64,000 nt of DNA from Petunia secreta (GCA_029990175.1 JARKIP010000049.1:12440001-12504000), one strand, 5' to 3'. Positions 23,126 to 34,910 are shown, counted from the stretch's first letter. Translations and numbers: made by a program. The notes: generated by a model from the sequence alone, not told the origin.

Positions 23126-24397
23126 TGATGTTTGGCATTTTACACTAATTTGATGTCGTGCGTGTGTAGGTTGTTACGCAGTGCATTTGGAGCTTTTAGG
23201 AGCTTGATTGAGCATGAATTGATTGAAGGATGATTGAGGATTGGATTGAGCACACGAGGGCACGACACGAGCACGATTTCGGATCAAGGAAGAAGGCAAT
23301 TTGGCTGGGCGCTTTGGGGCACGTGGCGCGCCAGTTATAGCGCCCAATGCCCCAGCGCTATACCTCACGTGGGGCGCCCCAAAAGCGCCCGGAATTCGAC
23401 AGGGTCTGCTTGTTGTGGCGCTTTACGAGGCGCGGAGCGCCCGTTATAGCGCCCCTTGTGCGGTTTTTCACTTCCTATTCCGTCTAGTATTGGGTCTAAC
23501 TTATTACTAGGTGTTTGTAAACATTATAAATAGTCTTTTACTTAGTTTTTGAAAGGGAGTGGATACTTTGGAGCAATATTGAGAGCAACATACTCATTGA
23601 ACAAGGGTTTATTCCTAATCTTTCATCTATTACATCATTTACTTCATTATTACACCAAATCTTTGCCTTGTGATTATGAATATGTGTGGCTAAACTTTAC
23701 GTTCTAGGGTTAGAGTATTACATGAAAGTTTATTGTTGAAGATTGATTCCCATTGATTGAATCCCGTAACGGGTTACTTATTCTTTCTTGATTTCACTTG
23801 TGTAATTGTTAGAGCTCGATAATTATACATTATCTATGGTTTTTGGATTGAACTCGAAAGAGGGAATTTAATTACGTAATAAGAAAGAATAGAACTAGTT
23901 TGTGAACCCGGGCATCGGGGAACCAATTTGCGAGTAGGATAGACATATACTTGCTTGCCTAGTTTAACTCATTACATGAATCGTTAATGCGTGCATGTGA
24001 TTTAACCCATAGACATATAGGGGTTGAAGTAGCTTGCATAGATTGTGAAGAACTGAAAGGTTTTCACAGTTACATTTACTCTGTCAGTTAGTAACCTGGG
24101 ATTTAAGAAGTGGAATCAATTGGATACATCAACTGGATTGTTCGTAACTCTGACCCTGGACCGTCCTCTTAATATTGTTAACAACCAAAGTATTGCACAT
24201 TGCTTGACTACACTTCTAGCACTTTAATTACTGCATTTTAGTTATAAAAACTCTTACAACCAAAGAAAAGATCCCCGAGTAGCTTGTAGCAATTGTTTGC
24301 GAAGTATTAGTCTGCTTAGTCCTCGTGGGAACGATATTCGATTTATCACTTTATTACTTGTCGACCGCGTATACTTGCGTGTGCGTTGGGAGCAACA
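23126..24397 (+). repeat. 3' LTR of Athila-like element
   Basis: It starts TGATGTTTGGCATTTTACAC directly after the purine-rich GTGTGGGGTGG and ends GGGAGCAACA: 1272 bp, TG...CA. The following 5 bp are GCTCA; the partner duplication on the left cannot be seen because that end is deleted. It contains a GC-rich block (23305-23460) of repeated GCGCC words. Confidence 0.78.
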
Positions 24398-24769
24398 GCT
24401 CATATCTCATGGGAGTTACAAGTATTATGTTTGGTGTGATGTGTTTCCCATGGCACATTTTGATATTTTGCTAGATGAGCCATGGCTACTCAACAAAGAG
24501 CTTCAATATAGTGCTAAGAGAGATGTATTTCTTTTGGGCATGGACCAAAAAGTTTATGAGTTTGCACCTTATGGGACAAGGGGCGAATTGTCTTTTAGTG
24601 GACTTTCTCGGGATTTGCAAAGGGCCGAGGAGCTACTTCATGCCATGATTGAAAGAGTGTCCACAAGAAGTCCTACAAACACAAGAATTGGTGGGACTAG
24701 TGCTAGAAAAGAGTTGACAAGTGTCAACAAAGTGAACCCGAATCCACAAGCTTCAAAGTCAAGTGGTTA
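24398..24769 (+). pseudogene. Outer element retropepsin-like fragment
   Basis: The frame resumes after the nested Athila with YYVWCDVFPMAHFDILLDEPW. This corresponds to the CDVxPMxxxxLLGRPW segment at the C-terminal side of plant Gypsy proteases, with LLGRPW altered to LLDEPW. The catalytic Asp segment that should precede it is missing, lost with the gag-protease part at the Athila junction. Confidence 0.7.
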
Positions 24770-24854
24770 ACCAACAAAGAAGAAGGAGACTTCAAGTGAT
24801 GAGTCTCTAAGTCCTAGATTCCGGGTTGATGTTAAAAGTCCACCTACTCCGGCT

Positions 24855-25661
24855 ATGGGTATTCTTGGGCCTCGTCCCAATTCGCCCGAATTTGAGAGAC
24901 AAAAGATTAAGAGGAGTAAGGGAGTGACCGGTGACATTCCTCGAGTGGAAAAAAGAGAGGATGTGTTGAGTGATGTGAGTGGGATGTCACCACCTGAATC
25001 TACACCCGACCTTAAAAAGAAAATGAGGGAAAAGAAAGAGGGAAAAAGAACCATTGAGAGTGAGGACACCCCTTATTCTAACCTTAACCTTTTATCTTTT
25101 TCTTCTACTTGTGTGAGTTCTTGTATAGGTACTCTTGGAGGCCAACCAATGGCGCCTCAATCATGTTCCAAGATGGGAGAACAAGGGGAAAAAGATTTTC
25201 AATGTAAGCTTCAAGGCGAAGGAACAATTCATGACACTTCAAGTGCATTGAGTGATCAAGATGGCCACTCAAAGGTATGTGATAGTTCTTCCCTTGAGCA
25301 TGTTACTTCCTTGTTATGTGATAGTGTTTGTGAAAATTCTATACTAGTTGATGAATTGTGTGATTACAATGTATTTGCAACTAGTGTAGAGTCGGTTGGT
25401 CAACTTGTGTATGATAATGAACCACTAGTTGAGAGGGATGATAAGCCACATCATGATGTGAGCTCGATTTTCATTGAACCTCTCCTTAGTGAAGAATGTG
25501 TAGTTGACCTTGCTTGTGAACCTTGTTATGACAGCCCACCTATATTTGATAAAGGGGAAGACGAGTTGAATGAATATCCTATACTTTCCCTTGACGAATT
25601 GCTTGATAATGGTGGACCTATGTGTCGTAGTGAGGATGGTTGTGACTTGAGGAGTCTCTAG
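24855..25661 (+). CDS. Unknown ORF of outer element, part 1
   Basis: A 268-codon frame. It begins Pro/Lys/Glu-rich and becomes acidic and cysteine-containing (SLLCDSVCENSILVDELCDYN, CVVDLACEPCYDSPPIFDKGEDELNEYPILSL). I recognise no family. It lies where an autonomous element would have RT and integrase, so it is probably specific to this non-autonomous lineage. It may continue, after a frameshift, into the ORF at 25670. Confidence 0.5.
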   Translation: MGILGPRPNSPEFERQKIKRSKGVTGDIPRVEKREDVLSDVSGMSPPESTPDLKKKMREKKEGKRTIESEDTPYSNLNLLSFSSTCVSSCIGTLGGQPMAPQSCSKMGEQGEKDFQCKLQGEGTIHDTSSALSDQDGHSKVCDSSSLEHVTSLLCDSVCENSILVDELCDYNVFATSVESVGQLVYDNEPLVERDDKPHHDVSSIFIEPLLSEECVVDLACEPCYDSPPIFDKGEDELNEYPILSLDELLDNGGPMCRSEDGCDLRSL

Positions 25662-25669
25662 AGTTTGAG

Positions 25670-26434
25670 ATGGATCGATTTGTTTTTGATGACTCCTCAA
25701 GTGAGAGTGAAGAACCTAGTCTTGATGCTATGCTTTTGTTTAACCATAAAATTGAGGTGCATGCTTCTACATTCTCATTGTTTGAAGACAATCTCAATGG
25801 TAATAGCGAATTGTATGGGACTAGGGTTGGTAGTAAAATAGAACCTCCATGGTTTGTAAAGTTAGACTCTATGGATGATCCATTGTTTGGAACTCCAAGT
25901 GAGAAGAGCGGTCTTGATATTGATTGTATTGAACCATCTTCTAGTAGTCCTAGCCTTCATTGTGTGGACTACAATGATTTAGAACCTATTTTGGAGACCT
26001 TCCTTTGGAGTTTGTCAAGTGAGGGAGATTGTCTTGGAGTTGGATTTGGAGGTGAGGAAGTCACTCTTGGTGTGTGTAAGAGTGCTTCCAAGAAGGGGAG
26101 TGGAGTATTTGATGTTAGTTGTCACTTGAACTATTTTATTTACTCCACCCCACATATTGGTCACACCTTTGGTGTTGAGCATGCCAAAGACAATGTGTCA
26201 CATTGTGATAATGTTGATTTGAAGGCTTGGTGTGTTGGTCATACACTTAGCGGTCATAGGGAATTTGATTGCTATATCTTGCATATTCCATATCCTATTG
26301 ATCTCTTTGCTATATCTTGCACTTCTTTGTTGAGCCAAGAAGTTATTGTTTCCTTTGGGGACATAAGCTTTTTAATTGATATTGATGCTTGGATCTACCA
26401 TAAGAGTGTGTTTTCCACACTTTTTGAGCACTAA
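25670..26434 (+). CDS. Unknown ORF of outer element, part 2
   Basis: A 254-codon frame, acidic at first (FDDSSSESEEPSLDAMLLFNHK), then with histidine- and cysteine-containing stretches (CHLNYFIYSTPHIGHTFGVEHAKDN). Together with 24855-25661 it could form one protein of more than 500 residues if the frameshift between them is a recent lesion. No recognised domain. It ends about 95 bp before the 3' LTR. Confidence 0.5.
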   Translation: MDRFVFDDSSSESEEPSLDAMLLFNHKIEVHASTFSLFEDNLNGNSELYGTRVGSKIEPPWFVKLDSMDDPLFGTPSEKSGLDIDCIEPSSSSPSLHCVDYNDLEPILETFLWSLSSEGDCLGVGFGGEEVTLGVCKSASKKGSGVFDVSCHLNYFIYSTPHIGHTFGVEHAKDNVSHCDNVDLKAWCVGHTLSGHREFDCYILHIPYPIDLFAISCTSLLSQEVIVSFGDISFLIDIDAWIYHKSVFSTLFEH

Positions 26435-26529
26435 CCTACTCTTGGAGTAGGAAGTTCGTTTGTCTTTGCCTTGCTTGTAGGTCTTGTTGGCTTGATTTTG
26501 AGGACGAAATCCTTTTAAGAATGGAAGAA

Positions 26530-27185
26530 TGATACAATTGGGATTGGTATCCAAGCCGTGGGGAGTTTACGCTCAACATGCGGGACTTAGAACGCTTCAA
26601 GGAGAGCTTGGGAATCAAGATTCAAATCAAAGAAGGCCAGAAGACCAAACTGCAAGCTTACTGGAATGCTGAAAAAGGCAATACACTGCGTGATCGTGAG
26701 CTTGTCTGCGCGATGAAGGTCCAAATTGCTCTGCGCGATCGCGATGAAGACTTGATCAGACAGATTTCCTGAATTAGCTGAAGGGGCATTTTAGGCTATT
26801 TATCATTGTTTAATTAGGCTTAAGGGCTTTTAGTCATTTCACACTCATGTATGAGAAAACTATATAAGCTTTCCTTAGTCTTTCATTTCATTAGTTGGTT
26901 TTTGGAATTGAAATTTGAGAATAGAGATAGATTAGGCCGAGCCTATCTTGTGGAAGTCCGAGGCTTCATGAACTCCTTTACTTGGAATCGAATGGATGTC
27001 ATCCTAGTATGAATCCTTATTAGGTTCAAGTTTCATTCTCTCATTTGGATAATCAATCATGTTTTGATTCGAATTATCCATTCTTTCTTCTATTTATGTT
27101 CTTTTCCGTCCTTTATTTTCTTGGTATCGTGTTTACTTGCTTCCGCGTCTCTTTATTTTGCTTCCGCGTAGTTTGGTTCGTATCA
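26530..27185 (+). repeat. 3' LTR of outer element
   Basis: 656 bp, TGATACAATT...TTCGTATCA, followed by the target duplication CTACT. It is preceded by GAGGACGAAATCC and GGAAGAA, consistent with a polypurine tract region. Confidence 0.88.
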
Positions 27186-27190
27186 CTACT

Positions 27191-28501
27191 TATCGACCAA
27201 TGTATCACCTTTAGTATAATTAGAATATAATTGGAATATAATTAGTTTTAATTATAAATATTCTGAAAATTAGGTACCCAAACAATGTGACTTATTTGTG
27301 TTGTATTATCTAGGCATTTGATAAAAGTCGTAGTAAGTATTTTATGTAACATCTATCCAATGGCAAAGCATCAAATTGAAAATGCACATGGACATTATCA
27401 TAACATATTATTGAGTTATGAAGTTACTATGTATGAAGTCAAAAGCAACAGCGTGTCAATAAATTTATACAGGACTACTAAGTTTAAATATGAAGTCAAA
27501 TGTTACTGACCATTACTAAAATTGTTGATCTGATTTAAGAATTAATTTTTAAGTAAGCAAATACAATATGATGTTTTTGTAATTAAAATTAAACCAAGAA
27601 AACGCAGAAAGAATAAATACCAACGAGAATGAAGAAGAAAAAGGAGGGGGGAAACGAGGAGGAGGAAGAAGAATAAGTGCATGAAAATGTGATTTAGATA
27701 TACATTTGTAAAAAAATATTTAAGGAAAATGAAGAAGCTAAACACTTATTATTAACAAAAGGAATACTTCATTTTTTCCAAACACCTACTTAAAAAAGAG
27801 CACCTCATATATTTTTTATTTTGAATAAAATACACAAGAAACAGTGTTGAGCCTATACAACACCGTCTAGTGTAAGATAAATGCCAAAAAGTATAGAGAA
27901 TGCAACAATAAAATCTCGTGTGACTCCTCTAGTTGAAACTTTTTTAGCTCTCGATACGGTTCAAATTTTTATCAAGACATCCGTTTAAACTTTAAATAGG
28001 TGTATTGTCTTCTCAGGAAGGCTATCACTTCCTAAAAAATTGTTGAGTAACAAACTACCTCACACTATATTGACAAGAAATATTAACTAACAAATTATGT
28101 TTATACCAAATCAAATAACAAACCTCCAGCAATATCTAGTTTAAAATTATAATATTTACGAGCAATTGCAATATGGTAATTCTAGTGAATACAATAGCTC
28201 TCTAATCGAAGGTATTGCATATTCCAATCCTAAGATTTATCAACAACAATTTTTCTCATCATCATTTTCACTTTTTATGAAAAAATAAGACTAAGATTAA
28301 TTACATAAATGGTCATCAAAGTCATGATAATTATTAGTACTGGTTAATAAAGTTAATTTGATATTTTTGTATCAATAAAGTCGCTCATGTTCACTTATAT
28401 ATATTTCAAAAATCACCATAGCTGGAAATTTATATTTTTCCATCGAAAAGATGATGTGGCATGTCAAACCCACTAAACTTTCAAATTTCAAAAATAATAT
28501 C
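27191..28501. other. No gene recognised
   Basis: AT-rich intergenic DNA with a purine-rich patch (about 27600-27680). The last 230 bp before the Copia insertion look like one end of an older repeat that the Copia element split. No ORF is credible. Confidence 0.45.
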
Positions 28502-28506
28502 CAACT

Positions 28507-28795
28507 TGTTGTAAAACTAATAGTAAAGCAAGAACAAGACAAAAGTATATGAGAGGAGAAGGAAGAACTTGTATTCTCAAAGTGTTTCAAGTGTGTCTTT
28601 CATAGACAAAGTGTCCTCTATTTATAGGACACCAATACATAGGAAGTTACAAGTCATCCCTAAATGAGGAATTAAGTAGGAGAAAGTGGGGAGGAATTAA
28701 GTATGAGAAAGTGAGGTAGTAAATCATATGTTACTAGTGAATAAATGGAGAGTAGTGGTCATCCACATTTATACTACATACATGTATTTGTAACA
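28507..28795 (-). repeat. 3' LTR of Copia element
   Basis: 289 bp. On the minus strand it follows CAATGGGGAG, the polypurine tract. It differs from the other LTR at only a few positions, some in a short tandem repeat. Confidence 0.9.
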
Positions 28796-28997
28796 CTCCC
28801 CATTGGATGACCATTTGGAAGGTAATGTGCCTCGTTAAAACCTTACTAGGAAAAATCCGGTGGGAAAAAGCCCAGTGAAGGAAAAAGAGTACACATATCC
28901 TGTAATACGCATTAAGAGCTGCCTCATTAAAAAACCTTACAAGTAAAACCCAAGTGGGATAAAACCTTGTTAAGGAAAAAAGAGTACAGTGCGTATT

Positions 28998-29421
28998 TTA
29001 CTCCCCCTGATGAAGACATTCCTTGACATCTCGAAGACGACGCATTCCAATCTTGTAAACAAGCTTCTCAAATGTTGAGGTTGGCAATGCCTTGGTAAAC
29101 AAATCCGCCAGATTATCACTCGATCGTATTTGTTGAACATCTATTTCACCAATATTCTGAATATCACGAGTGAAAAAGAATTTTGGTGAAATGTATTTTA
29201 TTCTACCTCTTTTAATATATCCTTCTTTCAGTTGCTCAATGCACGCGCTATTGTCTTCATATAATATTGTTGGAATCTTCTTCAAAGGAAAACCAAAAAT
29301 GTGTTGAATATGTTGAGTCATTAATCTCAACCAAATGCATTCCCGACTTGCTTCATGAATAGCCAATATCTCTGCATGATTTGAAGAAGTAGCAGCAATA
29401 GTTTGTTTCACTGAACGCCAT
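28998..29421 (-). pseudogene. Copia RNase H, C-terminal half
   Basis: It reads SVKQTIAATSSNHAEILAIHEASRE, ILYEDNSACIEQ and IDVQQIRSSDNLADLFTKALP, which are diagnostic of Copia RNase H. It ends at the GCCAT target duplication. The N-terminal half lies at 41072-41490, on the far side of the nested insertion, and the frame matches across the two sides. Confidence 0.9.
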
Positions 29422-29828
29422 TGTTGACACCCAATTTTGTCCCGGAAGTTTTCAAATTAAATGTCTAATTATTCTAAATTAATATTAATTTTTGAAATTA
29501 AAGGCAATTGCTTAATTTCAAATAAAAGTGGCTGAAAGCATAATGCGCAACCTTAATCTCAGCTGACCTTTGCAATTCCTCCACTTACCTATTAAAATCT
29601 AAAACTAGAGCTAATTTTGTTCTAAATCCCAAATGCAGCATATCTTTGCAAAACCATGATTTACATATATACATCATTTCCCTTAAACCCGTCTTCAGCC
29701 TCAGCCCACACCCATTCCCCGTAATCCCCAAGTTAATTACCCAAACCCTAATCCCAATTACCCAAACCCGATTCCCCCTTTTCAATTTCCCTCATAAAAT
29801 CAGCAACATCCAAATCCAACTCAGCTGG

Positions 29829-29848
29829 TCCCCCCCCCCCCCCCCCAC
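29829..29848. repeat. Poly-C run in solo LTR
   Basis: About 18 consecutive C bases, an unusually long C homopolymer for plant DNA. Its length may be uncertain in the assembly. Confidence 0.8.
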
Positions 29849-31711
29849 GTTCTCTTTCACCTTTTCAGTACGAGAGTCAATCACAGTCGTCCATTTCGAA
29901 AGCAAGTTCAATCCAATCGTCAATGGATCCCAACAGATATTTTCTTTAGGGATAAGGTTAGGAATTGTACTATTTTGATGGGGAATAGAAAATTCTCACC
30001 CTTATTCTATAAGGAATATCTATTTTCGGGTCAAAATTAGGGGGTTGATTTTGGAATTCAACACCATCCGAAAATCCTAAAATTCAGGTATTTATATCCC
30101 GATTCTTTCATGTTTGAGGGTTCCAGTTCATGTTTTAGCCAAGAAAAACAGAGAAAGGCAGCATACACACTTTAAACATTTTCTTTAGTTTTTTTTTAAG
30201 TTCAGAAATCAGTGTGACTATTATTGTTGTTTCGGATTTGTGTCGTTGCTTCGCTTTTCGAGTCGTCGACCTTGTTCAAGTTACTTAGTCGAGTCGCATT
30301 TCTTCTCGGATCCCTCGCCCCTAGTTCACTGCACCACAGCAGGTAATAAGCTCGCTTTAATTCCTTTTTCTGCGTGAAATGTGAATTGTACATGTATGTA
30401 TATCATGAAACTTTTTTAAGGGATGTGAGCATAAATATTAGAACTTTAGTGATTTTGGTTTGGAACTTTGTTCATAGAAGCTATAAGCTTGTTAATCATT
30501 GATTAATGAACTTCTGTTAATATTTAGTAAGTCTGTTCAAGTTACATAGTTGTGCTTGCATAAACCAAATCTAATCTATTATGAAACTGCATTTTGTAGT
30601 TTGTTTAGGTGGTATTCTGAGCTTGTATTAGTAAGTTGATAGGAGTCAGGGAGTTTGTTTGATTTGTTATGAGTGGATAATTGTCTTGGGGCTGTGGCTG
30701 TTTCTTCTTGTCTGTGGGATGAAAGGACTTAAAGAAGGTTGCCCATTGTCGATGAAAATGCAGTTTTAGGAGTAGCAGAAGTTAGGGGCCATATGTGTGG
30801 GTTCTTTTGGTTCAGGCAGTTTGGAGCTGGTCAGGGTAGTGAGGGGGCTGTTCTAGATGCTTGCAGTTTGCTCAGGGGTGTTTTTGGTTTGGCTTAGGAG
30901 AATAGATGGTGCAGGTGTTGATTTTGCTTGTAGGTTGTTGATGGAAATGAGAATTGAAAGCAGGATGCTAGTTAAGATTGTTCAGGGGCCTTGAAGGTGT
31001 ATGCAGAGTGTTCAGGAGAGGTCTAGTAGTGATTCCCAAAATTTGTGAGTCAGGTGTTTTCTGTTGAGCTTTAGAGAAGATGCAGGGTAGTTGAGGTGCT
31101 GTTTTGGAAGTGTTCCATGATCTGGTTTTGCCCAAGTTGTTTGAGGTTGGTCTTGTGAGGGTGCAGGGTATCTGTGAGTTTGTGTGAGGTCCTGAGTTCA
31201 TGAGGAAGATTGTTTGTCTGGTGTCATGTGTGAGAATTTATTTGGTTTGTTCAGGGAATAGAGAGTGTATGAGTTGGTGTTTTGCAGAAGCAGCATGGGT
31301 TCAATTAGGGGTGGTCTGGTTCATTTTTGTTCCGAGTTGTTTGCCTGGTATCCTTGTGAGTTTAAAGCAGAGTTTAGCAATAGTTTGGCAGGTTTTCGAA
31401 TGAGTTCAGAGCTCTAGTTGTTTCCATATCTTTCTCCTTTCCTGAAGTATGTTTTTGAGCTTTTGGGGGTTTATTTCTTGCCTGTAGAGGAAGCTTTTGG
31501 GGGTTTGTTTCTTGCCTGTAGAGGAGAAGTGTTCAGGGGTAGTTGATTAGTGAAGTGCAAGAGGTTCAGGTGGTTTGTTTGTTCTGTAGGGTTTCTGTGA
31601 GGGAGTAAAGGGATTGCAGATTTGTGAAAGGGTGTTTAGGATAGCAAAATGTTCATAAGTATGTTTTCCTGGTTGTCGAAGTTGTTTTAGGGAGGCCTGT
31701 AAGTTGAGAAG

Positions 31712-32398
31712 TGGTGCAAGCAAACTCGAGGGAAATGCTAAACACGAACGCGGAAGTAAATGACAAGAAAATAAAGATAGAAGCAAGACAAATCTTGCTT
31801 CGATTCAAAAGAACAGTGAGGAACCTGTCTCAAAGCTCGATTGAAGGGAAATCAAGACGCACCTATACTATGCAACAATCCTCAAGAAAGACCCGCTTCT
31901 TGCAAATTGAATGATCAAGAAGAAATTGTTCAAACGAATAACACCGGTTGACACAAGTTCTTTAAAAGCCCACGTCGGGGTTCGGCTCCATCGGAGACTC
32001 ACAATAGCACTTGCTATGTTTTCATATACTCAATAATCTCTGTCCTTTTTTACAATGAAGTAAAATAGAGTATTTATAGGCTATGCTAAGGACTGAATAG
32101 GAAATAGTCACAAGTGACTAATAAAAATAAGCCACGCAGGGCTGAAATAAATTGTGTGTTCGGCAGCCTTGACTTCGGTGCGTGGTTCTTGCTCGAACTA
32201 GTTGTCCTCGGACGTTCAATTGTCTTCGAGCTCATTGTCCTCGGTCACATTGAGCCTGGCCAGTCAGCTTCGGAGCAATTGTTTCCCTTCGGCCAGGCTA
32301 AGTGAATGTGCACATCGTGCAGCAGCTTGGCTTGACTCCGTGTCATCGGTTTCCATGGTGGATCGAACAGTTGATCAACACGTGTTCGGGCTGCATCA
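31712..32398 (-). repeat. 3' LTR of chromovirus
   Basis: 687 bp. On the minus strand it follows the purine-rich AAGAAGGGGAGGA. The integrase frame reads into it as far as 32245. Confidence 0.92.
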
Positions 32399-32757
32399 TC
32401 CTCCCCTTCTTGAGAAGATTTCGTCCTCGAAATCGAGCCCTCCTCGTCCTCCAAAGTTTGACCTACAACACAAGGAACTAAGTCAGCAACATTAAAGGTG
32501 TTGGACACGTTATACTCACCAGGGAGGTCGATCACGTAAGCATTGTTGTTGATCTTGGTCAGCACTTGAAATGGACCATCCCCTCGAGGAGCCAACTTTC
32601 CTTTCCTTTGGTTCGGGAAGCGTTCCTTTTGGAAGTGAACCCAAACCCAATCTCCCTTCTTTAATTCCAGCTTTTTACGCCCCTTGTTTTTCTTCAAGGC
32701 AACCTTTGCATACGCTTCCTCGAGGTTCTTTTTCACCCTTGCATGCAATTCGATCAA
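32245..32757 (-). pseudogene. Chromovirus integrase C-terminus, extending into the LTR
   Basis: The frame reads LKKGDWVWVHFQKERFPNQRKGKLAPRGDGPFQVL, the Gypsy integrase GPY/F-type segment, then NVSNTFNVADLVPC and a divergent tail ending inside the LTR (PWKPMTRSQAKLLHDVH). An integrase tail that overlaps the 3' LTR is known for the CRM lineage of centromeric chromoviruses. The clade call is tentative because I see no clear chromodomain. Confidence 0.8.
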
Positions 32758-32778
32758 AGCAGATGCTCGTCGAGTACC

Positions 32779-34910
32779 TTAAAAATCAAGAACAGAATCT
32801 CGAGGCAATGGGATTAAATCAAGTGGAATCAAAGGATTAAAACCATACACACATTCAAACAGGGTCATATTTATCATTCGATGCACCGTTCGATTGTATG
32901 CAAACTCCATCATGGGCAAACGATCAGCCCAGTTCCCAACCTTGCCTTTGGTCATTGCTCGAAGCAAAGATCCCAAGGTTCGGTTAACTACCTCGGTCTG
33001 TCCATCAGTGTGAGGATGGTGAGACGTCGAGAATAGTAATTTGGTGCCGAGGGCACCCCACAAACATTTCCAAAAATGACTCAAGAATTTTGAGTCTCGA
33101 TTACTCACAATAGTACGAGGTACACCATGCAATTTCAACACATTAGCAATAAACAAAGTAGCTACATGCTGTGCATCATCACATTTTTTGCAAGGAATAA
33201 AGTAAGCCATTTTTGAAAAACGGTCAACCACAACGAAGATGCTATCATGTCCTCCCCCCGACCTCAGTAACCCTAGCACAAAGTCCATGGATATATCAAC
33301 CCAAGGTCGATCACCCACAGGCAATGGGGTGTTCAAACCATGAGGGTTGGACTTCGATTTAGCTTTCTTGCAAACGAGACAAGCGTTGCAAAGCTTTTCT
33401 ACATCTCGTCGCATTTTGGGCCAATGGAACTGCTCGGTCAAGATACCAAGAGTTTTGTCGACACCGAAGTATCCCATCAGTCCACCGGAGTGAGCTTCTC
33501 GAACTAAGAGCTCTCTCGACGATGACACTGGCACACAAACCCTCCCATTCTTGAAGAGGTAGCCATCATGCCATTGATATTTATCAACCCTTCGGCCACT
33601 GAAGATTGCATCACGAATGCATTTCAGCTTGGGATCGTCTTCGTACATCGACTTGATACTTTCAAATCCCATGAGCCTAGAGGGGAGAGTGGTCGCTAAG
33701 GCAAGTTTCCTTGATAGCGCATCGGCCACAACATTGTCTTTACCCTTTTTGTAATGAATTACATAGGGAAAGCTCTCAATGAATTCAACCCACTTGGCAT
33801 GTCTTCGGTTCAATTTCTCCTGACCTCGGAGATGCTTCAAAGACTCATGATCACTCTTGATCACAAACTCTCGAGGCCACAAATAATGCTGCCAATGGGC
33901 GAGTGCTCGAACAAGGGCATACAACTCCTTGTCATAAGTTGAGTAGTTCAAGGTTGCACCCTTAAGCTTTTCGCTAAAGTAAGCAATCGGCTTCGATTCT
34001 TGCATCAGCACTCCTCTGATCCCAACTCCGAATGCATCACACTCGACTTCGAATGCTTTGCCAAAGTCAGGGAGTTGCAACAACGGGGCAGAGCAAAGCC
34101 TCCGTTTCAACTCTTGGAAAGCCCTTTCTTGGGACTCTCCCCACACAAATGGATGGTCTTTCTTAACCAGCTCGGTTAAAGGAGCTACCACGGTGCTAAA
34201 GTCACGAACAAACCTTCGGTAAAAGCTAGCTAAGCCATGGAAGCTACGAACTTGTGATACCGAGGTTGGAGTTGGCCAATCTTTTATGGCTTCGACTTTT
34301 GACTCGTCGACTTCAACACCATTAGTACTGACAACGAATCCTAGAAAGACTACACATTTGACACAAAAGGCACATTTCTTGAAGTTAGCATATAACTTCT
34401 CTTCTCTAAGTTTATCAAGCACTAGCCTTAGGTGTTCAACATGTTCATCCACAGATTTACTATAAACAAGTATGTCATCGAAGTAAACGACAACAAACTT
34501 ATTTATGAATGGTTTGAGCACATGGTTCATCAGTCGCATGAATGTGCTCGGTGCTGGATAAGCCAAAAGGCATCACCAACCATTCATAGAGACCGAATTT
34601 GGTCTTGAATGTGGTTTTCCACTCGTCTCCGAGTTTCATTCGGATTTGGTGGTAACCGGACCTGAGGTCTATCTTCGTAAATCACGAAGAACCATTTAAC
34701 TCATCTAGCATGTCATCTAATCGAGGGATAGGATGACGATACTTTACCGTTATTTTGTTGACTGCTCAGAAATCAACACACATTCGCCATGTTCCATCTT
34801 TCTTTGGGACAAGTATAACAGGAACGGCGCAAGGACTCAAGCTCTCTCAAACAAGGCCCTTGTTCAACAACTCATCAACCTGTCGTTGGAGCTCTTTGGT
34901 GTCTTCGGGA
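32779..34910 (-). pseudogene. Chromovirus RT, RNase H and integrase core
   Basis: The open part (32779-34566) has VVVYFDDILVYS (RT catalytic FDD), RNase H (FEVECDAFGVGIRGVLMQ, STYDKELYALVRAL, IKSDHESLKHL), the integrase zinc finger (CNACLVCKKAKS) and core (VDISMDFVLGL, IVSNRDSKFLSHFW, HPHTDGQTEVVNRTLG). The upstream RT portion (34567-34910) is recognisable but has three TGA codons, two of them at arginine positions, and a small deletion near 34560. Confidence 0.9.

Larger units (their letters stand above)
13803..24397 (+). mobile_element. Athila-like Gypsy element, 5'-truncated
   Basis: The order is gag (without its N-terminus), protease, RT, RNase H, integrase, a long 3' region with an extra ORF, and a 3' LTR. 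It lacks a 5' LTR and gag start: the outer element's coding DNA runs straight into mid-gag. On the right its LTR ends at 24397 and outer-element DNA resumes. Athila affinity rests on the protease word CDLGASVNLMP, the RT/RH style and the long 3' region. The missing left end implies a deletion that removed both Athila and outer-element sequence. Confidence 0.85.
11457..27185 (+). mobile_element. Non-autonomous Gypsy-type LTR retrotransposon (with nested Athila)
   Basis: Two related LTRs start TGATACAAT and end TTCGTATCA, and are bounded by a perfect 5-bp duplication CTACT (11452-11456 and 27186-27190). A primer binding site for initiator Met tRNA follows the left LTR. The element's own DNA is only 11457 to about 13802 and 24398 to 27185. 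It encodes an acidic N-terminal ORF, a retropepsin-like fragment and two unknown ORFs. I find no reverse transcriptase or integrase belonging to it, so it looks like a parasite of an autonomous partner. Confidence 0.85.

Noticed and set aside
11457..27185. Single intact Gypsy element spanning both LTRs
   Set aside because: A second, different LTR (23126-24397) and a coding discontinuity at 13802 and 24398 show that the RT and integrase belong to a nested Athila-like element.
29646..29978. 110-residue Pro-rich ORF
   Set aside because: Spans the poly-C run inside a solo LTR. No homologue is recognised.
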